DNA of 64,000 nt from Cinnamomum chago (GCA_038049695.1 CP142455.1:30665501-30729500), one strand, 5' to 3'; counted from the first letter of the stretch, positions 24,565-37,046 are shown. Numbers and translations are program-made. Notes: generated from the letters alone by a model not told the origin.

Positions 24565-25872
24565 GAAACTAAAAGAATTTATTCAGCACTTTCAAACTAA
24601 CAAATTCAGAATTTATTCAGCACTTTCAAACTTTTGAAAGAAATCACATATTTGCTCCTCACATTCGAAACCTGAAATTCAGATTTTATTTAGCGGCGGC
24701 ATCAATAGATGATGAATTAAAAGAGATTAGTTTGAGATGGTGGTTTCAGACATGTGCAATGAAGGCCAACAATGGCGTTGGTGAGGAAAAGCCTCTCTCC
24801 AGGTTAATGGCTCCTCAAGGAAAAAGGCGTAAGCTGAATAGGACATGGACAGAATAGTCAGTCTGGATCTGAAGAAGTGCAATATATCCTAGAATTTGGC
24901 CCAAGATAGACTGAAATAGAAAAACCAAACTCATGTAGCTGGACTGAACATAGTTGGGATAGGCACTGGTGATGATGATTCTGACCATTTGTCAGGAATC
25001 ACATGCAGAACCTGAAATTCAGATATTATTCATACCACTATAAAAAAAAACCTACATATTTCTTTCCAAACAACAGCAATACTTGGGAAGCGATATAGAG
25101 AAACTCCATATACTGCAGTATATGACATTATTAATACATCCAGCTTGGCAGAATATCTAGTCTGGTGTTGAACATTTCAATATTTCAACATGTGTTTTTT
25201 ATTGTAAGTACACCAAATATCACAATTTTACAAGTCACAATGGCAAAAGTACAATATTGCTAACAATGACAATATTGCAATAGTATTGCAATATTGGGTT
25301 AGCCAAACAAATCCAGGATGAGGCAATAGATAAAATAATGTATGCATGGGAGAGTTTATCATTATTATTATGATCACCACCACCACCACCTTATCCCATC
25401 TATCCAGATTGGAATCCACCACCACCACCACCTTTGTCACATGGTGGCAGGGTCCATCCATGAATAGCAGATGAAGACCGCTTTAGAATATGAATGGACA
25501 TTTCTATATTCTCTGAAGATATGTTTGGCAACCAAAAGACAATAACCCGTGCTTTACAATTGTATGTAAATCATCCGTTATTTGGACCAATGGAAATTCT
25601 TACTTTCGAGGATTTTTCTGTCCAACCTCCCTCGTATGATTTGAAAATCCTCACTTTTGCTAATTTATATGCTGAAACCATTTTTTCATAGCTATATGAA
25701 TCGATACATACCATATCCATATGAAATCCTCAACTACACAAATTCTCTGCAAGGATTCTTCCCCAAGGACAGTGAGCAACCCTTATGGCTTCTTGACCTG
25801 TTACGAAGTATGCTCAAATTCAAAGTACATATCCAGGATAAAATTCCCACTCTCGGCAACCTGCTTCCTATA
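24565..25872. other. No gene seen; spacer with small repeats
   Basis: GAATTTATTCAGCACTTTCA is tandemly duplicated at about 24578-24640. A short motif (CCTGAAATTCAGAT) recurs at 24670-24683 and 25011-25024. No coding family recognised. Confidence 0.5.
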
Positions 25873-26366
25873 ACTACACCAAAATTACAAAAAGGAACGT
25901 TGACTTGGCGCGGATGTCAGCCGTGTTCGTGATTAGAGACGGTTTCACACCGTCACGAATTCAAAACCCGTACCTAATCTGAAAAAAGCGAGCCCAAAAG
26001 TGTAATAAATCCCTCTTCATCCCGTTCCCAAAACGTCTCTCCATTTCTCCTCCCGTTCCCTCCTCTCTCTCTCTCTCTCTTCACCGAGTCACTCTCATCC
26101 CATTCCTGTCCCTCCATTTCTCATCTGAGCCGCGAGGGTTTCGTCACGCCAGAGAGATGGCTTGAAGACGATCTTTTGGTGCAGGTTATTGTTTCTCTAG
26201 CTTTTTGTCTTTTTGTTCCATTGTCATGCTATTGGGGTTCTCAAATTCAGCTCTAGATTTTGTGCATTTTGGGGATTTAGGGTTTCTTTAATTTGGGAAT
26301 TTTTGGGACTTTGGGTTGAGGTATCCCCTTCTTTCTGCAAGTTCAAGACCCATGGTCATCTCAACA

Positions 26367-26425
<59 letters not shown>

Positions 26426-29400
26426 AAAAGAAAAGGCAGCAGTGAGACAAAAAATGGATGCACTAAAAGCTTAAGAGGTATGTTGTTGCACTTGCATATG
26501 ATGGTTTTTGTTGTCCTCTATAGAAATGTGCTGACAGGAGTGAGAAGAGTGAAGGGAAGAGATTGAATTGTCCTGCTTGATCAGGTCGCCTCTTTCTTTT
26601 TCCATCTTCGTTGCTTTGAGATGATGATTTTTGGATTCTCGGATCTTGAAATACGGGAATTGGGACGATTTAGATTTTCTTTCCTTTTCTTTCTCATCGA
26701 CATGTAATGTAATTTGTTATTGGAATTCGACTGTTTTGTTTCTCTGTAATTCAATGTAATAATTGTCATTACCTGTTTTGATTTCAATGATTTGAACATA
26801 AAAATCAAATGGAGAAATAAAGATTAATCAAGGTATGCCAAGTATTATTACATTCACTTAGCCATCTTTGAAACTGTGGACATAAATCCTATTGCAAAAC
26901 TATTTTGCTTCAGGAAACTTGGAAGTTTTGTAGTTTTATCTTTTTTATTTTGTTTCCAAGTGCCCTGAACTTCTTATGAAAGCAGAGAAGATACGAGCAT
27001 ACCCGTAAAATTAGGCATTTGACCAATATTTGGACCCACTTATAACTCAGGTCTGGGTTTAGATCCACTGGTATGGACTGGATAAGAAGCAGGTTTGATT
27101 TTGAGTCCAAGGTTTCATATCCAATGATCCAGATACCCAGGCCATGATTATATTAGATATACATATTATATTAAGTGTGTTATACAAGTATACCCATATT
27201 TGGTCTCTGTTATGCAGTGACCCAATCCAATCTAGACCCACTTAATTCATCTCTATATATAAAAAAATCTCATAACCATTATGTTATTTGCATAATACGA
27301 ACATGGATTGCATAATATAAAATGCCACTGATATGTATAGGCTAAATGTACTTGAGAGGACCACTTTCTGTTTTTATGTAACAAATGACAACTGAAAATA
27401 TTGCTTTTCTTTAATGAATGTTGCTATTAAAAATAAAAAAAGTGCTATGTCTCATTTGAGCCTGATGATGTGATCTTTAAAATACTAATTTTATCGCAAG
27501 TGCATGGCTGCCTATATGAGATAGTGGCAAAAACAGGATGAACCCACATTGAGCTAATTAAAGAAACTTTTAGATTAAGGAAACTAACTAATTATCAATT
27601 AAGGAAAATTTCTAAAAATAAAATCAAGCAACTAATTTAGAAAGATGAAAACCACCAATTAATGAAAGTAATTAGAGCCTAGAAATCTAATAAGCATCCA
27701 CCAATTGCTTATCAAGTAACCCTAACTTGTTCCGATTTTTACTTCAAACCAAAGACAAATCACTGTTTCTGACTTAGAAAATCTAACTTTAAAAGCCCTT
27801 CTTTAATTATAAAATACAACACCCGAGACTTCTTTCACCTCATAAATGAATAAAAATAATCTAAGCACTATCCATCAAAAGTAAGCATAAACCATCAAAA
27901 AGATCTAAGTCCTAAGTATGGCATTTTTATTTTTAGAAATTAATAATGGAAGTTTGCCTAGGGCACGAAGACAAGCCCATTAATCATTAATCACATAAAC
28001 ATGGAACACAAATTAGAACTACTAAACAAATAAAGAGGTGATTACTTATCTTCATCCATAACTCTAATCAATGGATTTAGCCCGCCATTGCAAAGAAAAG
28101 TACTTAATTTGTTATTGAAATTTGCATCTTTACAACTTCTCCTTCACAATACTTCTCCTTCAAAACAAGTCCTTGGACATGACCCATGGCTACCAAAATA
28201 AATATAAAAAAAATTAATGGGAAAAAAGGAGGAGGGAAAAGGAGAGAGAATGAGAGAGGACGTCCAAGGGAGGGAGTATATCCACATACACTTCCTTTGG
28301 GTTCCTTTTATAACTTCGGTTATCTTACAGATACATTGAATCTGGACACCTTCTCTGCAGATTTGATTTATCTTCTTTGATAAGGTATATCTCTTATCTT
28401 TTTTGAATTTGAATGAGGTGGAAGCTTCTGGAAACCTTTGGATGGCTTGGCTAATCTTCAGATGGGGTCCCACAAGGGATGTGCAGCAATGGATTATCAA
28501 CGGTGTGGATTTAATTGCAATCCCGCCTAAAAAAGAACATGAAAAATCTCCGGGCCCATAACTGTCAATTTAGCTCCAATTTGCGCAATCTTGGGCTCCA
28601 CAAACATCTAATCTGATGAAGTTTTCCAACGATAGGTAAATTTCATCGATCCAATGGTCGGATTGAAAGTTATGGCATGTTCAAGATGGGCCATCCCGAG
28701 AAAAACTAGATTACCTTTTGAAACTTGATTTGCAATGGACTCAATCTTTGCACATCTTCCATTTTTGAAAGGAGATCAGTTGTGGCTGATTCAAACTCTT
28801 CTTCTTTTATTCCCATCAGAATTGTAATCTTTGAATTATCTATGAATTATTTTAAATCCGCAACTACTGCGGACCCTGCCATGTGGGACATTTCATCTGC
28901 TTCAACAGTGGGCCCTATGAGAAATCTTCTAATGTAGTTAGGTCTCTTCAATTGACATGATGAGTGTACCCCCCTCTTGATTGATTTTCTTATGTGCGTG
29001 TGTGTGGGGTCCACTTGGTGAATTCTTCAATTTACTTCTTTTCAAGCTTTAATTTAGAAATGCAGGGCCAAGATGACTATGTGTGCTTGAAAGTGGGTCC
29101 TGTGACAAAGGCCTACAATTCTAATTTTCTGCACATTCTAATTCAACACATCAAATACCGAAGAGCCCATGTTGAATCGGGACCCATCCGGACAGAATTC
29201 TACTTCAACCGAGACTCTTCGAATAAAAATTTCAACACATTCTAAGTTAATTCAGAAAATGTATGAAAAATATGAAAATTTACGTTCCTAGACATCTTAA
29301 AAAGGGTTGACTACAGATAAAATTGTACTTCTGAATTACTTTATATTTTTAAGTACAGTTTAGAAGAATCATAGAATTTAGGTCCATCTTGGATAAGTGC

Positions 29401-29612
29401 AGGTGGATGCCTATATGCAGGTGGCTGTTTGTGTATTAGGTTGCTCTTCATGTGTGTGCAGGTGGATGATTATGTGCAGATGATTGTTTGTTTGTGCGTT
29501 AGTGGCAGTCTATGTGTGTGTGTGCAGGTGGGTGTAGGGCTGCCCTGGTCTGTTCCCTAATAACTCAAAGTCCAATTCATTTTCTGGTTGTTTAATTGAT
29601 TTTGGTGTAGTG
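25873..29612. mobile_element. CACTA-like segment, boundaries tentative
   Basis: The left end reads ACTACACCAAAATTAC (the first C of CACTA is lost) with a nearby inverted motif GACGGTTTCACACCGTC at 25938-25954. The candidate right end ATTGATTTTGGTGTAGTG is at 29595-29612. The interior has a GA microsatellite (26371-26422) and no transposase. The left and right subterminal motifs do not match well, so these may be ends of two different elements. Confidence 0.45.
26371..26422 (+). repeat. GA dinucleotide microsatellite
   Basis: About 26 uninterrupted GA units. The reading frame across it (RERERE...) is low complexity and not a gene. Confidence 0.95.
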
Positions 29613-29714
29613 GGTGTGCAGGGGTGTAGGGCTGCCCTGGCCTGTTACCTAATAACTCAAAGTCCAGTTCATTTTCTGTATGTTTATGATGTTTAATCAC
29701 TACACCAAAATCAA
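29531..29714 (+). repeat. 92-bp tandem duplication holding opposed CACTA ends
   Basis: GGTGTAGGGCTGCCCTGG begins at 29531 and again at 29623. At the equivalent inner position, copy one holds ATTGATTTTGGTGTAGTG (29595-29612) and copy two its reverse complement (29698-29715). The opposed termini are thus set in two copies of the same host sequence. Confidence 0.85.
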
Positions 29715-30020
29715 TGGTATGGAACGGTGTTTTGGCTTATTGTTACTAGGTGGTAGTGTTGGTGCTGCTGGAGAAGATTTGTGGAAGATATAAGGTATTC
29801 TTGTTTTATGGTTTGTGGAAGATCTACAAGGGATATTGGTCCTGTAAGGAATGTTTTATAGCACGAGTTATTTGGGCTAGAATATGACCACTGTAAAAAC
29901 AAAGTTACATCTCGTGCCCTTGTAGGAAAGTTATTATATTATGCCTCTTACCGTTAAGCTGGTTCAATCCAATGTTGCAGGCTTTCTGCGTTTTTTTTTC
30001 CTTGAATATTGAAACATTGA

Positions 30021-30234
30021 CTTCTTTCAGGTATTCGAGTATTGTTATTGTAATTCTTAGTATATATCTCTTTTCCACTACAGATAGACCTTTTGATTTT
30101 TATGGTCAGTCTCTTGTTACTGGATGTCTTCTTTCAGGTATTCGAGTATTGTTATTGTAATTCTTAGTATATATATCTCTTTTCCACTACAGATGGACCT
30201 TTTGATTTTTGTGGTCAGTTTCTTGTTACTGAAT
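30021..30234 (+). repeat. 107-bp tandem duplication
   Basis: CTTCTTTCAGGTATTCGAGT starts at 30021 and again at 30128; the two copies differ by a few bases. Each carries TTTCAG followed by GTATT, resembling splice signals. Confidence 0.9.
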
Positions 30235-30441
30235 GTTCATGGTTAGTGATCAGATCTTAAGCTTCTTTATTAATAAAATGCATTGATGAAGATTTTGTTA
30301 TTTGTTTGTAGCTTAAGCTACTTATATAGGTGTGTATCTCCAATCTTTTACTGAACTTGAGACACCAGCAAAATGGGAGCCACATTTTCAAATAATATTA
30401 TAGTGCAATTAATCTTTAGGGATTTATGTTCTTTTCCTGTT

Positions 30442-30509
30442 CTAGGTCTCTCGTGTTAATGATTGTTGTAGTGTGGATGATCATGTTGCTACCCCAATTT
30501 CGGTGAGGT
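30442..30509 (+). other. Possible short exon in CACTA-like element
   Basis: A block preceded by GTTCTAG and followed by GAG|GTATGTG reads open as VSRVNDCCSVDDHVATPISV. The splice signals are plausible but no family is recognised. It could belong to the same captured transcript as the exon at 32396. Confidence 0.25.
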
Positions 30510-32395
30510 ATGTGCTTTCAACTCCAATATTTTAAGCAAATTTAGAGAATAGTAGATCTTCGATGTTGAATCCTAATTTTTGCGGCATGTGTCACCTTCT
30601 AAGATGATGAATGTGGAATGGAATTTGATTCCGTTGATGAGATTTTTGTTTCATTGATAATTGTAGAACTTTTAGACAAAATGGAACTAGGAGATATAAA
30701 TCTTTTATTTGTATGTGGTTAGTCATCATAGTTAGGTAGGCTATGGCCATTGTTCTTAGGATGTAAGGTGGAGAAGAAGAAATAAGAGGGAACAAAGAAG
30801 TGGTCTATGAGTGCTAGTATCCTTTCAGTATACATGTGCAATGAAATCCATCATTTCAGTGAAAATGTGCAATGCAATCTAATGGACTCTAATTGTCCAT
30901 TGATTACTGCATGCAACTCAGAGATTGCCAAGAACACTCTATATTATATCTAATAGACTCTAATGGCCATAGTATACATTTTCTGCTTTACGATTCTTTT
31001 TTTATTTTTTATTTTTTATTTTTGTTGTAAGTGAGAATACATATAAGCAAAATAGAAGACCCAAGGACAGAGGACCAAAACACACAATGACATCAAGACC
31101 CCAACAATAGTGCAATTGAAAACAGATAACTACAATGCAACGCAGACCTTACCATGCCACACCAATAAAAAACAGTCAAGTACACACAACTAGAACTGCA
31201 GAGAGACTACTAGGAGACCTAGACCAAGGCTAGCAACAATCCTACAAACTTGAACCCCCATAAAAAAAATAAAAAAGAAAAAGAAACTAATTAAACACAG
31301 ATCTGATTTATGGAGGCAGCGTTGGCCCTTTTCATATAAATTTGATGGCGGCTCAAAGTACATGATGAATGGTTTTACGTTCATTGATCACTAGCTTTAA
31401 TTTATGTACACTTTTTTCTTTGCAATTGTTTTAAGAAAATTAAAATTAATGTAAATCTTGTTACTATATAGTTTGTCCGATGTAGTTTTTTAAACTAGTC
31501 TTTTTGGTTCCTATCTAATTGAAAATTTTGAGAACTTGTCACATTTCATCATTGAGTAAACATGCCAAATGTTTCGATTTCATATTACCTACGAGCACTT
31601 TGTTGTCATGCCATTCTGATTTTTTTTTCAGAAATTAAATGTATGAATGATTTATCTTTGTTGTCATTTGATTATTGCAGGTTCCTTATATTGCTTGTAT
31701 ATTTACAGTTATGCTTGTTTTCACTTACCCATGTGTAAGTATTTTCATATTCTAGGTTCTGTTAAACTGAAAGACTGTATTAAAATTTCAGGTATGTTTT
31801 TCCATCATGTTTAAATACTATGTTTTTTCTATGTTGTTCAAATACTTTTCTGTTAGATACTTTAATGAGTTTAAAAAGCCAAGCGAAGGGATTACAAATA
31901 CTAAATTAAAACCATATTTGGGCTAGAATATAACCACTGTAAAAACAAAGGGATTACAAATACTAAATTAAAACCATATTATGAAGAGTGACTTGGGCAC
32001 TAGAACAATTGTGACGAAACATTCTGCCTGAAGTGCAGCCTAAGACTGTGGTTGGTCGTGTTCTCTAGTGAGCCAAGTTGACTTTGTTTCGACGCGTCAT
32101 TGAAAAAAGAAAGATTTTGACCAATTTCAATGCAACATTCTAGCTTTTGCATATGCTAAGTTATTTGATTCCTTTTATCTTCTTTTAGTTTCTAATTTGC
32201 TTTTGCAGTTTGTGGTCTATGTTGCAATCTGTTATTCACTACAAAAGAAAGGGTAAATCTTAGACTCCTTTTTGTAGAAATTTGTTGGTCCTTTTTTAAG
32301 TACTTTATATAAACTGTTCCAACCCATTTCTCTATTTTTTTTTCCTTTTTCTTTCTTCTTCTTCTTTTTTTTTTTTTTTTTTTTTTTTTGTGCAG

Positions 32396-32531
32396 GAGGA
32401 TTCTTTAAAGAAATACTCATGTTAGAAAAGCAATTGGATGCAAAGCAAGCATTGAAATTTGAAATTGAACAATTAAGAAGGAAGTTGCAAGTTTTATTGG
32501 AGGGCTTCTTGTCGTTGTTGCAAACTTGGTA
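32396..32531 (+). pseudogene. Captured exon of an FDM/IDN2-like (XH/XS coiled-coil) gene
   Basis: After a 50-bp pyrimidine tract and TGCAG acceptor, the frame starting at 32398 reads LEKQLDAKQAL and EIEQLRRKLQV before a stop at about 32529. These match, as I recall the family, the central coiled coil of FDM/IDN2 and related XS-XH proteins, which bind RNA duplexes in RNA-directed DNA methylation. The usual continuation after this point is replaced by VLLEGFLSLLQTW. Neither the XS nor XH domain is nearby, so this is a fragment, most simply captured by the surrounding CACTA-like element. It could also be a decayed copy of an adjacent gene. Confidence 0.65.
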
Positions 32532-33158
32532 GACAACTTCGGAGAAGATTTAAGACACAACAAATATGATGAGATTGTACCCTTTGTGTTTTTTTTTTTG
32601 TTAGAAATGAAATTGATGAATGAATGTAGCATGTATGGATTTTTAAATATTGTAAGTTGTACATTGGAGTTCAAACTAGTATATATTGATTTCAATTTTA
32701 GTTTTTGTGATTGTACGAATGAGTATCAGCATGAATGTTAAATGTTAGTATTTTATTTTTTTAAGGAATGAATTTAGTAGTAAGAAATTGTCAGCTACGT
32801 TTTTTAAATATATATATTTTTTAATTTAGGGATGGTTCAAAACCATTTCGGAATTAATAAAGAGGTTAGTCAGGGAATAGTTTAAATTGTTCAAAATTAG
32901 GAAACTGGAACGGATTTAAATTGTTCTAGATTTTTATAAATTTGGAACAGTTTTAACTCATTCCAATTTTTTAAAAGCACCCTTTTCTGGGACGGTTCAT
33001 AACTGTTCCAACACTCATTAGGAAGGATCCAAAACCGTTCCTAATGGCGATTTTTGGTGAATTCTAAATTCTTGTTTTGAAAGTGGAATTCCTAACAGTC
33101 TTCTTTTATGGAAAAAGAAACCTGTATCCTCAAAATAGTCGTTTTCCTTGATGTCACC

Positions 33159-33547
33159 TAGGGGTGTTCATGGACCAAGCCACCCCGATTTGGGCCTTTT
33201 ATTTTGGCTCGTTTAATAGATGGGTCAGGCTTGGACTCAATTGTAGAGAGCCCAAAGCCCTGCCCGGCCCGGCCCAATTAAAAAGGGGGTAGTAGTAAAA
33301 TGTAGTGGAAGTGGGAGGGAAGTCTAATAATCAAGACAACCAACTAAGCTACACTCAACAGTGTGACTGTTAGCTTTTTTTAAAAATTATATATCAATCT
33401 CGGGCTGGGCTCGGGCCTACAGGTTTCCAGGCAGGCTCGGCTTGGGCCAGCTCCTTATGCCCGAGTCGGGCTTGTACATATCATATAGAAGCTGGGCTGG
33501 CCTGGATATTCCTTATCCCAGCCCAGCCCCACCCAAGAACACCCCTA
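33159..33547. mobile_element. hAT-like MITE with perfect 8-bp target duplication
   Basis: The ends are TAGGGGTGTTC and, inverted, TAGGGGTGTTCTTGGG. ATGTCACC flanks both sides (33151-33158, 33548-33555). It is 389 bp and non-coding, with GGGCTGGGC/GCCCAGCCC-rich inner repeats. Confidence 0.85.
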
Positions 33548-33555
33548 ATGTCACC

Positions 33556-35055
33556 TCTAGGACGTGTCGGCAATAAATATCCTCGTTTTCCAATAAAAAA
33601 AACATAGCAAGCGTTGTGTCAACTTTTCCGTCAATGAAATCATTTCACACCAAATGCTGAGATGAAGTATTCTATAGAAAAAAATAGATGCTATAATTTC
33701 TATTGAATTGCCTAACAGTTGCAAAAACAGAATCCAAATGAGAAAAGGGATTATCCCTTCGTTGAAAGATAGGTACCAGGAAGACTCGCTACCATCAAAT
33801 TAAAATACAGAATTCCACAAATCCGAGGTAGGCTTTGTGACTTCAATTCAAACCAGAAATTCGACCTGATTTAAAGAGGTGGACATGCTAATGAGAACTA
33901 TTTGGAGTCATTTTTAATATCCAGTGGAATACTTAGAAGTCAACAAGCAATAGAAAACATTTGGAGTCAAGTTTTTTATGCAATTAGATAGACAAAAGAC
34001 TCTACTTTATTAGAAAATGAAGTCTTTTTTAATCTTCTCATGACTCTTATAACTTTGAATTGACAAGTGAATGATCAGGAATTAGGGTAAAAATGCGACG
34101 GCCTTACCACTGGCCTGTCCGTCATTCTCAACTGAAGAAGGAAAAAAAAAGAGGAAAATTTGGCCAGGTCAAGTACCAAATCTCCTCAAAGTCCTTTATG
34201 TTTTTTTTTTTTTTTTTGGGTAAATGTAACGTCTGCCATTATATAGACTTCCCATGGGAACTTGACTTGCCGCGAAAGCATTCACTACAATTTACAAACG
34301 TTTTCCCTTTTCATACCATAGGAACTACTTGGAGTCATTTTGTCTACCTTAGGTTATACAGATTCGACGTTATTCCAGAAAAATTCTAGAGGATTTTACC
34401 GGAAAATGAATCATATTTGGCAGTTGCACGAAATAATGAAAAGTATTTTCCGTTGCACAAAATCGTTCATCCCGCCACTTTTTCCTTTTTTTCACAAGGG
34501 ATGATAGCGTCACCCAAAATAAGTATTCTTCGCTGTACCCAAATCCAACTTTTCCTAATCCATTTTCCCTCATCCCTATAGCTGAAAGGCATCCATCCAG
34601 TCCATATCAAACGAAATGATGCAAACGACAATTGTTTATGCTGTTCTGTTCAACGCTCCCATGGGTTTTTCAAAGTGTTTGCAATATTCAATGCTAAATC
34701 TTGCATTATACTGCCAAAAACAAGAAGGGCTTGGATGCAACCGAGAAATTTGGAAGAAACCCCTGAAAACACGCTGGATCACTGATTGGATGTAACAGGT
34801 CTTGCAGTTGGGGTTCTTTGGAAGATTAAAAAGATCGCAGGCACTATATTTCGGCAAACTCTCTGCACATACTAAATGACAAGCATTGGTGATAAAATAA
34901 GTGTTTTTAAAGAAGGGATTCTTCTGTGTACTTGTGCAAGGATCAATTTTGAAATGGGAACATGTAGCAAGTTGAGCCATGCTGCTGTACGCCCACTAAT
35001 AACTATTATAGGGTACTTCATTTTAACCCTTTGAATCATTGAAACAGGGCCACAT
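33556..35055. other. No gene seen
   Basis: AT-rich spacer with no family recognised. Short frames on both strands overlap and look like chance. Confidence 0.5.
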
Positions 35056-35058
35056 TTA

Positions 35059-35590
35059 GGGCATGTTTGTGTAACACTTTTCCGCGGAAAAGTTTACGGT
35101 TTTCCGCGGAAAATCCATTTTTCCGGCGTTTGGTGCGGAACAATTCCGCGGAAATGTTTTCCTGCCTCGTCAGCATTTTCCTTGATAATTGTGGAAATGA
35201 GTTTCCTATGGGGGGGTATGGGAAATGGTTTTCCGCGGAAAACTTCTCCATCTTTTCCTCACTTTTGTCCATTTCAACCCAAAAATCCTATAACTCTTTC
35301 ATTTTTCATTTCTTTATATAAATTATTATTTAATGTTAAATAAATAATATACATGTTATGTTATTTTTTTCAAAAAATTATATCACCAAATAAGAAATTT
35401 TGATTTTCTATAAGGAATCCACAGTCGCACCAAACAACATCTGCACCAATTCAATGAGGAAACTCTTTTTGCACCAAACATGGATTTCTAAATTCTACGG
35501 AAACTCTTTTCCGAGGTTTTCATTTCTATGGAAAATGCTGACGTGGCAATTTCCTCTTTCCGCGGAAAGGGTGTGTACACAAACGTGCCC
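35059..35590. mobile_element. PIF/Harbinger-like MITE, copy 1
   Basis: It begins GGGCATGTTTGTGTAACAC and ends GTGTACACAAACGTGCCC, an imperfect terminal inverted repeat, flanked by TTA on both sides (35056-35058, 35591-35593). 532 bp. It contains several perfect palindromes TTTCCGCGGAAA or AATTCCGCGGAAA. No coding capacity. TTA target duplication and GGGC ends fit PIF/Harbinger. Confidence 0.8.
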
Positions 35591-35593
35591 TTA

Positions 35594-36125
35594 GGGCATG
35601 TTTGTGTAACACTTTTCCGCGGAAAAGTTCACGGTTTTCCGCGGAAAACCCATTTTTCCGGCGTTTGGTGCGGAACAATTCCGCGGAAATGTTTTCCTGC
35701 CTCGTCAGCATTTTCCTTGATAATTGTGGAAATGGGTTTCCTATGGGGGGGTATGGGAAATGGTTTTCCTCGGAAAACTTCTCCATCTTTTCCTAATTTT
35801 TGTCCATTTCAACCCAAAAACCCTATAACTCTTTCATTTTTTATTTCTTTATATAAATTATTATTTAATGTTAAATAAATAATATACATGTTGTGTTATT
35901 TTCTTCAAAAAATTATATCACCAAATAAGAAATTTTGATTTTCTATAAGGAATCCACAGCCGCACCAAACAACATCTGCACCAATTCAATGAGGAAATTC
36001 TTTTTGCACCAAACATGGATTTCTAAATTCTACGGAAATCCTTTTCCGAGGTTTTCATTTCTATGGAAAATGCTGACGTGGCAATTTCCTCTTTCCACGG
36101 AAAGGGTGTGTACACAAACGTGCCC
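35594..36125. mobile_element. PIF/Harbinger-like MITE, copy 2, in tandem
   Basis: Same length (532 bp) and orientation as copy 1, with only scattered base differences, sharing a single TTA with it. Its right flank is TGC, not TTA, so the right boundary was altered or the copy arose by unequal exchange. Confidence 0.8.
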
Positions 36126-36126
36126 T

Positions 36127-36594
36127 GCAAATTCCATAGAAATGAAAACATCGGAAAAGGATTTCCGTAGAATTTAGAAATTCATGTTTGGTGTAAAAAG
36201 AGTTTCCTCATTGAATTGGTGCAAATGTTGTTTGGTGCGGCTGTAGATTCCTTATAGAAAATCAAAATTTCTTATTTGGTGATATAATTTTTTGAAGAAA
36301 AATAGCATAACATGTATATTATTTATTTAACATTAAATAATAATTTATATAAAGAAATAAAAAATGAAAATGTTATAGGGTTTTTGGGTTGAAATAGACA
36401 AGAGTGAGGAAAAGAGGGAGAAGTTTTCCGAGGAAAACCATTTCCCATACCCCCCCAATGGGAAACCCATTTCCACAATTATCAAGGAAAATGCTGACGA
36501 GGCAGGAAAGCATTTCCGCGGAATTGTTCCGCACCAAACGCCGGAAAAATGGGTTTTCCGAGGAAAATCGTCAACTTTTCCGCGGAAAAGTGTT
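36127..36594. mobile_element. PIF/Harbinger-like MITE, copy 3, inverted and truncated
   Basis: The reverse complement of the same element starts one base after copy 2 and lacks both termini (about 60 bp at one end, about 16 bp at the other). With copy 2 it makes an inverted repeat of about 460 bp per arm. Confidence 0.8.
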
Positions 36595-36719
36595 TTTTTA
36601 TGCAAACTGAAAAATTGGGAGCAAAAGAGGGTAATTAGAATTTTATAGAGCTTACAAAAACGTCGCTTCATTTTAACTTAAGCAATGCAAGCCTTCATTT
36701 TAGCTTGAGCGACGCTAGC

Positions 36720-37038
36720 CAGTGGCGGCCCCTCCCCCCAATAGTTTTTGAAAACCCCCTTCTCTATTTTGGAAATTTTATTAATTTTTGTATATAGCCC
36801 CTCCAAAATTTCTAAAAATCCCTTTATTCTTTAAAAAACTTTATGAATTCCTACATGTGGCCCCTCCAGATTTTCTAAAAACTCATTCTTCTTTAAAACA
36901 TTTTATAGTTTTTTACATATGGACCCTCAAAATTTTCAAAAAACAAAAAACTACTACATGTGTTTTTCATATGTGGGACCCAAAAAAAAATTTCTATATA
37001 GTGGTCCCCCAAAGGAAGAATTTCTGGGTTCGCCCCTG
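36720..37038. mobile_element. hAT-like MITE with decayed target duplication
   Basis: The ends are CAGTGGCGG and TCGCCCCTG. The 8-bp flanks are ACGCTAGC (36712-36719) and ATGCTAGT (37039-37046), differing by two C/T changes. 319 bp, internally repetitive (CCCCTCCA...TTCTAAAAA units), non-coding. Confidence 0.7.
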
Positions 37039-37046
37039 ATGCTAGT

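Larger units (their letters stand above)
29698..33059. mobile_element. CACTA-like element with captured exon
   Basis: The left end is CACTACACCAAAATCAATGG with a GGAACGGTG motif. The right subterminal region at 32822-33059 has repeated GGAACGG/GGGACGG...CCGTTCC motifs and ends GATTTTTGGTG, lacking the last TAGTG. Length is about 3.4 kb. No transposase seen. The interior carries a gene-like exon at 32396-32531 and a 107-bp tandem duplication at 30021-30234. Confidence 0.65.

Noticed and set aside
26213-26566. Frame with a long Arg-Glu repeat
   Set aside because: Produced by the GA microsatellite at 26371-26422.
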